Origin: JBOFCO01 sp051646105 | Lineage (GTDB): Bacteria > Pseudomonadota > Alphaproteobacteria > Rhodobacterales > Rhodobacteraceae | Reading direction: 5' to 3' | Assembly (NCBI GenBank): GCA_051646105.1 | Contig: JBOFCO010000049.1 | Location: 1-11,941 of the forward strand | DNA length: 11,941 nucleotides | Shown here: positions 6,731-11,941 of the stretch, in pieces | How positions within the stretch are numbered: position 1 is the stretch's first letter | Layout of the letters: each line of letters starts with the position of its first letter | Position numbers and translations under genes: made by a program | Notes under the pieces: generated by a model | Databases searched by the model: none | What the model was told of the DNA's origin: nothing | The model's input: the letters and a program-made list of their open reading frames with translations, nothing else

Positions 6731-6744
6731 GCTGCAACTGCAAA
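6705..6744 (+). repeat. Perfect 14-bp direct repeat GCTGCAACTGCAAA upstream of mcd
   Basis: The two identical copies are 6705-6718 and 6731-6744, 26 bases apart start to start. The second ends against the GGAG ribosome site of mcd. Each copy contains two TGCAA/TGCAAA half-sites. Regulators of the ScfR/RamB family, which control short-chain acyl-CoA pathways, are reported to bind TTTGCAAA-like half-sites, so a RamB-like operator is a reasonable guess. That assignment is from memory and position only; the repeat itself is seen directly. Confidence 0.75.
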
Positions 6745-6755
6745 GGAGTCGAGTC

Positions 6756-8411
6756 ATGGCGCATGACGGCGCGGCACTGCCGCTGAGCAAGGAACTGGCA
6801 ACCCTGACCACAGGCGCTGTCGCCGATGTCACCGCATTGCTGGCGCAAGCCAAGGCAGATCTGGCTGCACGGGTCGTCGACAACGGCAGGGTTTCCGCAG
6901 ACCGGCTTGAAACGCTTCAGTACGAAGCCCATGCCCTGTCCTGGCTGGCAACCACCGTAGAGGCATTGACCCAGCTTAATGCCTGGGCACGGCGCCTGGA
7001 AAAGACGGGCACCTTCGGAGAGATGGAGGCGCTTATTCTTCAGATCGGCTTTGGGGAATATCTGAGCCACGTTCTTGGCGGCATTCCGATGAGCCAGACG
7101 GAAATGGCGCGGCTGTCCGATCTTGGCCAGACATGGCATCCCGGTCCGGCCGCCGCCCGACTGATGGCCGAGGGCAACACCGCCAGCGCCCGCGCCCGCC
7201 TTGTCGCCCTGATGCGCGACAATCATGGCCGGGCCACCTTTGGCGCATCCGGCCTGGATGAAGAGCTTGAGATGATCCGCGAACAGTTCCGCCGTTTCGC
7301 GGATGATCGCGTGATCCCCCATGCCCATGGCTGGCACCTGAAAGACGAGCTGATCCCGATGGAGATCATCGAGGCGCTGGCAGAGATGGGCGTGTTCGGC
7401 CTGACCATCCCCGAGGAATTCGGTGGCTTCGGTCTGTCGAAGGCATCGATGGTCGTCGTGTCAGAAGAACTGTCGCGCGGCTATATCGGCGTCGGAAGTC
7501 TTGGCACCCGTTCCGAAATCGCGGCAGAGCTGATCCTGTGCGGCGGCACTGACGCGCAAAAGGCCGAATGGCTGCCGAAACTGGCCTGCGCCGAAATCCT
7601 GCCGACGGCGGTGTTCACAGAACCCAACACCGGATCGGACCTCGGTTCTCTGCGCACCCGCGCAGTGAAAAAGGGCGACGACTGGGAAATCACCGGCAAC
7701 AAGACATGGATCACCCATGCCGCGCGCACCCATGTGATGACATTGCTGGCCCGCACCGATCCGAACACCACCGATTATCGCGGCCTGTCGATGTTCCTGG
7801 CCGAAAAGACGCCGGGCACGGATGACGCCCCCTTCCCCACCCCCGGCATGACGGGGGGAGAGATTGAGGTTCTGGGCTATCGTGGCATGAAGGAATACGA
7901 ACTCGGCTTCGACGGATTCAAGGTCAAGGGTGAAAACCTGCTGGGCGGGGTCGAAGGGCAGGGCTTCAAGCAACTGATGCAGACCTTTGAGTCCGCCCGT
8001 ATCCAGACCGCCGCCCGCGCCATCGGTGTGGCCCAGAATGCGCTGGAAACCGGCATGAAATACGCCGAGGAACGCAAGCAGTTCGGCAAGGCCCTGATCG
8101 AATTTCCGCGCGTCGCAGGCAAGCTTGCCATGATGGCGGTCGAAATCATGATCGCCCGGCAGCTGACCTATCATTCTGCCTGGCAGAAAGACCACGACAA
8201 GCGCTGCGACCTGGAGGCAGGCATGGCCAAGCTGCTGGGTGCGCGCGTCGCCTGGGCAGCGGCGGATTGCGCGCTGCAAATCCACGGCGGGAACGGTTTT
8301 GCGCTGGAATATCCGATCAGCCGCATCCTGTGCGACGCGCGCATCCTGAACATCTTTGAAGGTGCCGCCGAAATTCAGGCGCAGGTGATCGCGCGAAGAC
8401 TTCTGGAATAA
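6756..8411 (+). CDS. mcd: Acyl-CoA dehydrogenase, probable (2S)-methylsuccinyl-CoA dehydrogenase
   Basis: The 551-residue flavoprotein has a typical acyl-CoA dehydrogenase core from about residue 166 on: FGLTIPEEFGGFGLSKA, FTEPNTGSDLGSLRTRA near 287-303 (FAD/substrate site), QIHGGNGF, and NIFEGAAEIQ near the end with the expected catalytic Glu535. About 165 residues of helical sequence precede it, longer than ordinary 380-residue members. Methylsuccinyl-CoA dehydrogenases of the ethylmalonyl-CoA pathway carry such an extension and have this length, and I recall mcd lying beside pckA in Rhodobacter. The enzyme would oxidise methylsuccinyl-CoA to mesaconyl-CoA during acetate assimilation. ATG 6756 is chosen for GGAG seven bases before it; the frame is open back to 6654, inside the pckA terminator. 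Family is certain; substrate is inferred. Confidence 0.82.
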   Translation: MAHDGAALPLSKELATLTTGAVADVTALLAQAKADLAARVVDNGRVSADRLETLQYEAHALSWLATTVEALTQLNAWARRLEKTGTFGEMEALILQIGFGEYLSHVLGGIPMSQTEMARLSDLGQTWHPGPAAARLMAEGNTASARARLVALMRDNHGRATFGASGLDEELEMIREQFRRFADDRVIPHAHGWHLKDELIPMEIIEALAEMGVFGLTIPEEFGGFGLSKASMVVVSEELSRGYIGVGSLGTRSEIAAELILCGGTDAQKAEWLPKLACAEILPTAVFTEPNTGSDLGSLRTRAVKKGDDWEITGNKTWITHAARTHVMTLLARTDPNTTDYRGLSMFLAEKTPGTDDAPFPTPGMTGGEIEVLGYRGMKEYELGFDGFKVKGENLLGGVEGQGFKQLMQTFESARIQTAARAIGVAQNALETGMKYAEERKQFGKALIEFPRVAGKLAMMAVEIMIARQLTYHSAWQKDHDKRCDLEAGMAKLLGARVAWAAADCALQIHGGNGFALEYPISRILCDARILNIFEGAAEIQAQVIARRLLE

Positions 8412-8475
8412 ACCTTGTCCTGAGACAGTTGTGCGCTAGCTTCGAACAGCCAATCGGTTCGGGTAAGGATGCGCC

Positions 8476-9480
8476 ATGCCACAGAACGTCTTTGTCACCG
8501 GGGCCAGCGGCTTTCTGGCGAAGCATGTTCTTCTGGCACTTCTGCGCAGGGGCTGGCGCGTAACCGCCTCCGTTCGCAACCCCGGTCGGGAACCGGCCCT
8601 GCGCGCCGCGCTCGCCCCCCATCTGCCCGACGGCGCGCTTGACCGGCTGAATGTGGTCACGCTGGACCTGACGGCGGATGACGGCTGGGCGGATGTGATG
8701 GCAGGCTGCGATGCGCTTGTGCATACCGCGTCCCCATTTCCGCTCTCTTCGCCAAAAGATGAAAACGATCTGATCCGCCCGGCGGTCGATGGCACATTGC
8801 GCGCCCTTGGTGCCGCACAGGCTGCGGGCATAACCCGTGTCGTGCTCACATCTTCAACCGTTGCCATTCTTGGCGCTGGAACGCGCGAACACACCGAAGA
8901 CGACTGGGCTGATGCCGCCTCACCCCATACGGGGGCTTATGCCAGATCGAAAATCCTTGCCGAACGCGCCGCCTGGGATTTTGCTGCATCCAACAACCTG
9001 TCGCTGACGACGATCAATCCCGGGTTCATTCTTGGCCCGCCGCTTGACGGCGAATATGGCGCTTCTGTCGGGCTGATCGAACGTATGCTGAAAGGCCGTG
9101 ACCCGATGGTGCCGCGTTATGGCTTTCCGGTGGTAGATGTGCGCGATGTGGCAGAGATGCACGCCCGCGCGCTGGAACGTGCCGATACCGCCGGCAAACG
9201 TTATGCCGCCGTGGCCGGATCGCTGTGGATGTCGCAGATAACGGCAGCGCTCAAGGCCGCTTATCCGGCGCGCCGCATTCCCACGCGCACCGCCCCCGAC
9301 CTTCTTATGCGGTTCATGGGCATGTTCGACGGATCGATCCGGGGAATTGTCCCGCATCTGGGCCGTCTGGAACAGGTTTCGAACCTGCGCGCCAGGACAG
9401 AGCTGGCCATGTCTTTCACCCCGCCGGAACAGGCGGTTCTGGCCACTGCGGCAGAGGTGATAAGGACCAGGAACCTTTAG
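8476..9480 (+). CDS. NAD(P)-dependent epimerase/reductase, extended SDR (dihydroflavonol reductase-like)
   Basis: The 334-residue protein is an extended short-chain dehydrogenase/reductase. The cofactor-binding glycine motif is TGASGFLA (8-15), followed by basic residues after the second strand (ASVRN), which hints at NADP. VLTSSTVAILG (123-133) supplies the catalytic Ser, and YARSK (155-159) the Tyr and Lys pair. NPGFILGP (181-188) and the PVVDVRDVAEMHARALE segment are typical of the dihydroflavonol/cinnamoyl-CoA reductase-like group in bacteria. The physiological substrate is unknown; many bacterial members reduce small aldehydes or ketones. ATG 8476 has AAGGA six bases ahead. It follows mcd by 64 bases on the same strand with no visible terminator, so co-transcription is possible. 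Its stop directly abuts the recO stop on the other strand. Confidence 0.88.
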   Translation: MPQNVFVTGASGFLAKHVLLALLRRGWRVTASVRNPGREPALRAALAPHLPDGALDRLNVVTLDLTADDGWADVMAGCDALVHTASPFPLSSPKDENDLIRPAVDGTLRALGAAQAAGITRVVLTSSTVAILGAGTREHTEDDWADAASPHTGAYARSKILAERAAWDFAASNNLSLTTINPGFILGPPLDGEYGASVGLIERMLKGRDPMVPRYGFPVVDVRDVAEMHARALERADTAGKRYAAVAGSLWMSQITAALKAAYPARRIPTRTAPDLLMRFMGMFDGSIRGIVPHLGRLEQVSNLRARTELAMSFTPPEQAVLATAAEVIRTRNL

Positions 9481-10203
9481 TCAACGCCGGGACAGCAGAT
9501 CAACCAGCCGTCCCCGTGCCGACGGCAGCGTCTGATCGGGCATCATTTCCGCAAGCGCGCGCGACAGGAAATGCCCCGTCACCGCCAGCCCTTCAGCAAG
9601 CTCCCCGGATGTGGCAGGCCCCTGCCCCAGCAAGCAGTCCGGCAACGGCAGCAGGCGTTCTGCCCAGTCGCCTGCCCCTTTTCGGCTGACAGCCCGGCCC
9701 GTGCGCGGACTGATGAATACCAGATCATCGCGCACGCCCGTCACCGCACAGCGCGTCAGCTCCAGCGCAAAGCCCATATCCTCCAGCATCTGCATTTCCC
9801 AGCGCAGATAGCGCGCGGGCCAGTCTTCTGCGGTTCCAAGTGAATCCATAAGTCCAAGACTGGTCTCGTATAGCGCCGGATGCGGGTCGCGTTCTGGCAA
9901 AAAACGGGACAGCAGCGCCGTGACAGAGGACAGGGCCGCCAGCGCAGCGCGGTCATCGAACAGTGATGCCGCCCTGTCACGCAGGGGCTCCACCCGAAAA
10001 CTGCCCAGATGCTCGCCCAACCGCGCGCGCCAGACAAGCTGTACCTGCGCACCCGGCTGCAAAACCGGCGCCATGCGCCGCGACGCGCCGCCCGCTACAA
10101 TCCCCAGATGCCTGCCATGGGTCGCCGTCATCGCCTCGACGATGGCGGACGTTTCCCCGTGCGGCCGCGCCGCAAGCACTACACCTTCGCCCTGCCATTC
10201 CAT
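9481..10203 (-). CDS. recO: DNA repair protein RecO
   Basis: The 240-residue protein begins MEWQGEGVVLAARPHGETSAI, the start of the RecO N-terminal OB fold, followed by GRHLGIVAGGASRRMAPVLQPG, a conserved OB-fold strand and loop. The C-terminal helical domain contains LELTRCAVTGVRDDLVFISPRTGRAVS. RecO works with RecF and RecR to load RecA onto SSB-coated single-stranded DNA. Like relatives in this group, only one Cys is seen in the C-terminal motif where some RecO proteins have a four-Cys zinc site. ATG 10203 has only a weak ribosome site (CAGCGG directly ahead). In relatives recO commonly follows era; here an opposite-strand gene separates it from era and DUF1491, so it must have its own promoter in 10204-10366, which I could not identify. 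Confidence 0.93.
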   Translation of the reverse strand: MEWQGEGVVLAARPHGETSAIVEAMTATHGRHLGIVAGGASRRMAPVLQPGAQVQLVWRARLGEHLGSFRVEPLRDRAASLFDDRAALAALSSVTALLSRFLPERDPHPALYETSLGLMDSLGTAEDWPARYLRWEMQMLEDMGFALELTRCAVTGVRDDLVFISPRTGRAVSRKGAGDWAERLLPLPDCLLGQGPATSGELAEGLAVTGHFLSRALAEMMPDQTLPSARGRLVDLLSRR

Positions 10204-10291
10204 CCGCTGACTATCACGGTTGAAGCATCACCAGACAAGCGCTGACGACCCTGATCCGCGACCGTGCTGGAACGCAAATGCGTGAAATCCC

Positions 10292-10303
10292 CCTTTTGAA
10301 AGG
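10292..10303. repeat. Short inverted repeat between recO and the membrane-protein gene
   Basis: CCTTTTGAAAGG forms a 5-bp dyad around a TG centre in the 163-base divergent spacer 10204-10366. It may be an operator for one of the two genes. No good paired −35/−10 was found in the spacer on either strand, and the element is short. Confidence 0.35.
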
Positions 10304-10366
10304 ATCAAGCAGCTTGCAGAAAGTTCGAATGGGTTCAATCTGTGATGGAATCATGCCGAGGAGCGC

Positions 10367-10969
10367 ATGCGAGAATCCGGTCGGTTCCTTGCTGGTCTGG
10401 TCGCGGCTGTAGCCTTGCTCTCGGTTTTGCTGCGCATGGGCGCCGCGCAGGCGGAAACCGGCGGGGGCCCAGCGCTGTTGTGGACTCTCGCTGCTGATTA
10501 CGCCGTGCTGACCGCATTGCTTGTTGCCTGGCTGCTGGGCGCAGCGGCACTGGGCGTGGATCTGAATGCCAAGCAGGCAGGGGCGCTGACGGTCTGGGCA
10601 CTGGCCGCCGGGGCGATCTATCTGGCCGGTTTCAGGGCTGATGGGCTGGACCCGAAACTGCGTGTCGTCGCCGACATCGGGCTTTACGGTGCGACACCGC
10701 TACTGACGGGGGTGTTCTGGTTGTTTCATGCCAGAAAATCAACGCTGGACATGGACGATGTATCGGTGTGGCTGATCTGGCCAGCGGTCTTTGCGGCCTA
10801 TGCCTTGCTGCGGACAGCCCTGACCGGCGGTGCGGGCAGCCCATATGCCGATGCCAGCGAAAGCGCCACCGGCCCTGCCCTTGCCGCCGTTTTCCTTATC
10901 GTCGTTTCGGCGGGTATCGGGGTGGCGCTGGTGCTGATTGCCCGCGTGCTGCGCCGGGAAGACGCCTGA
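10367..10969 (+). CDS. Small integral membrane protein, Pr6Pr-like
   Basis: The protein has 200 residues and is very hydrophobic, with about six predicted membrane segments: roughly 7-25, 37-64, 72-90, 101-121, 132-152 and 169-193. The stretch YGATPLLTGVFWLF followed by VWLIWPAVFAAYALLRTAL and a polar loop with SPYAD resembles the Pr6Pr membrane family, whose members carry a similar HYxxP…W and WLIYPxxYxxYxLLRG pattern. The biochemical role of that family is not established. ATG 10367 is preceded by GAGGAG only three bases away, a slightly tight spacing. It is the only + strand gene between era–DUF1491 and recO, and its stop is 5 bases from the DUF1491 stop. Family assignment is by pattern recognition and is moderate. 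Confidence 0.75.
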   Translation: MRESGRFLAGLVAAVALLSVLLRMGAAQAETGGGPALLWTLAADYAVLTALLVAWLLGAAALGVDLNAKQAGALTVWALAAGAIYLAGFRADGLDPKLRVVADIGLYGATPLLTGVFWLFHARKSTLDMDDVSVWLIWPAVFAAYALLRTALTGGAGSPYADASESATGPALAAVFLIVVSAGIGVALVLIARVLRREDA

Positions 10970-10971
10970 GC

Positions 10972-10983
10972 GGCTTACAAGCC
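10972..10983. repeat. Perfect inverted repeat at the tail-to-tail junction
   Basis: GGCTT-AC-AAGCC spans the 5-base gap between the two convergent stops and covers the DUF1491 stop codon. A bidirectional termination role is possible, but there is no U tract on either strand and the stem is only 5 bp. Confidence 0.35.
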
Positions 10984-11310
10984 CGGTTCATCCAGCAGTG
11001 TCCGACCCTGCCGGTCTTCAACCTCGATCAGCCACAGGTCGGGATCGCGTCCTGCCTCGCGCTGCGTCAGCGCATCCACCTCCGGCTCTGGCCCGGCGCT
11101 GATCTGTCGCCATTCCCGCCGGTCCGTCATCAGATCCCATTCACGCCGCCACAGAACCGCATTGCCGTCCAGAGTCGCGCATTTCACCAGCACTGCGCCC
11201 GCCGTTTCATCCCCGCGCCGGGTGACAAAGACCGGGATCGCCGCCAGTTGCAGCCGCGCCAGATAGGCGGCGACCCAGAAACCGGCGGTCAGGCGCGGTT
11301 CAGTCGCCAT
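10975..11310 (-). CDS. DUF1491 family protein
   Basis: The 111-residue soluble protein matches the DUF1491 family of alphaproteobacteria. It has RLTAGFWVAAYLARLQLAAIPVFVTRRGD at its start, AGAVLVKCATLDG in the middle, and a highly conserved end DPDLWLIEVEDRQGRTLLDEPGL. The function of the family is not known. It has no transmembrane segment and no recognisable catalytic motif. ATG 11310 lies inside the end of era, overlapping it by 11 bases, so translation is probably coupled to era. Such pairing with era is common in this group and hints at a link to ribosome or RNA metabolism, but that is only guilt by association. Confidence 0.9.
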   Translation of the reverse strand: MATEPRLTAGFWVAAYLARLQLAAIPVFVTRRGDETAGAVLVKCATLDGNAVLWRREWDLMTDRREWRQISAGPEPEVDALTQREAGRDPDLWLIEVEDRQGRTLLDEPGL

Positions 11311-11941
11311 CCTTGAAGTCCAGCCCCATCTCGGAATAGCGCGCCCGTTCTTCCAGCCAGTTCGGGCGCACCTTCACCTGAAGGAACAGATGCACGGTGC
11401 GGCCCAGAAATTCGGAAAGCTCCGCGCGTGATGCCTGACTGATCGCCTTGATGGTTTCGCCACCATGACCAAGCACGATGCCCTTGTGCCCGTCCCGCGC
11501 CACATAGATCACCTGATCGACGCGGGTGGTGCCGTCGGGGCGGTCTGTCCACATCTCTGTTTCCACCGTCAACTGATACGGCAGTTCCTCATGCAGGCGC
11601 AGGGTCAGCTTTTCGCGGGTGATCTCTGCCGCGATGTTGCGCATCGGCACATCGGCAATCTGATCCTCGGGGTAAAACCACGGGCCTTCGGGCAACTCGC
11701 CCGCGATCCATTGCTTCAACGCAGGTACGCCGTGGCCGCGCTCGGCAGAAATCATGAAGGTCTTCACGAACGGGAAAGCCTCGTTCATCTCTTGTGTCAG
11801 TGCCAGCAGGCTTTCGGCCTTGACCCGGTCGATCTTGTTGATCGCCAGCGCAACGGGCCGCCCTTCCAACCTTTCGCGCAAGGTTTCCAGAATGGCGGCA
11901 ACGCCCTCTGTCAAACCGCGATGCGCCTCGATCAGAAGCAC
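11300..11941 (-). CDS. era: GTPase Era, C-terminal part (5' end beyond the window)
   Basis: The frame is open to the right edge, so the N-terminus with the P-loop (G1), G2 and most of G3 is missing. The visible 213 residues hold the G4 motif NKID (35-38 of the fragment), the G5-like SAERGHG (65-71), and a C-terminal KH domain with the GHGG loop (158-161) and the family ending FLQVKVRPNWLEERARYSEMGL. Era binds the 3' end of 16S rRNA and assists maturation of the 30S subunit at the membrane. It overlaps the DUF1491 start by 11 bases. No defect is visible in the part seen. Confidence 0.96.
   Translation of the reverse strand: MLLIEAHRGLTEGVAAILETLRERLEGRPVALAINKIDRVKAESLLALTQEMNEAFPFVKTFMISAERGHGVPALKQWIAGELPEGPWFYPEDQIADVPMRNIAAEITREKLTLRLHEELPYQLTVETEMWTDRPDGTTRVDQVIYVARDGHKGIVLGHGGETIKAISQASRAELSEFLGRTVHLFLQVKVRPNWLEERARYSEMGLDFKDGD

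Noticed and set aside
7461..8285. Minus-strand open frame of 274 codons opposite mcd
   Set aside because: It is fully contained in mcd on the other strand and resembles no known protein.
10320..10350. GTTCGAAT and GGTTCAATC, similar to a tRNA T-loop
   Set aside because: There is no acceptor stem, anticodon arm or D-loop in the surrounding sequence.

Overview
The window looks like chromosomal core sequence from an alphaproteobacterium of the Rhodobacteraceae/Paracoccaceae. The base composition is GC-rich. The gene order ptsH–EIIA–rapZ–hprK–chvG–chvI facing away from pckA is a known alphaproteobacterial arrangement. An ethylmalonyl-CoA-pathway type acyl-CoA dehydrogenase follows pckA, and an era–DUF1491 pair lies near recO. 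I see no mobile element, CRISPR array, tRNA, rRNA or phage gene.

Layout. Positions 1-164 hold the tail of a 3-hydroxyacyl-CoA dehydrogenase on the + strand. Positions 166-4653 hold six closely packed minus-strand genes, read from right to left: chvI (response regulator), chvG (sensor kinase), hprK (short HPr kinase/phosphorylase), rapZ (P-loop nucleotide-binding protein), a mannose-type PTS EIIA, and ptsH (HPr). Spacings are 19 nt or less, or a short stop/start overlap, so one operon is likely. Positions 4654-5002 form a divergent control region with two tandem operator-like sequences. pckA (ATP-type PEP carboxykinase) follows on the + strand and ends in a clear intrinsic terminator. Next come a likely mcd gene ((2S)-methylsuccinyl-CoA dehydrogenase), which has its own control region containing a perfect 14-bp direct repeat, and an extended-SDR epimerase/reductase. 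From 9481 the window holds recO (minus), a small Pr6Pr-like membrane protein gene (plus), and the minus-strand pair era–DUF1491, with era running off the right edge.

How the genes fit together. The left operon joins a ChvG/ChvI-type envelope/acid-sensing two-component system to a regulatory, incomplete PTS: HPr, EIIA and HPr kinase are here, but no EI and no sugar permease. It sits back to back with the key gluconeogenic enzyme. pckA and mcd both serve growth on organic acids or C2 compounds, where carbon enters through acyl-CoAs and is drawn off at oxaloacetate/PEP. The section therefore reads as a carbon-source control locus. The most useful unexplained signals are non-coding: tandem TTGCGCTAAC elements exactly 20 bp apart before pckA, and the 14-bp repeat before mcd.

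I found no clearly new multi-gene system. The findings are mostly candidate regulatory elements and local oddities.
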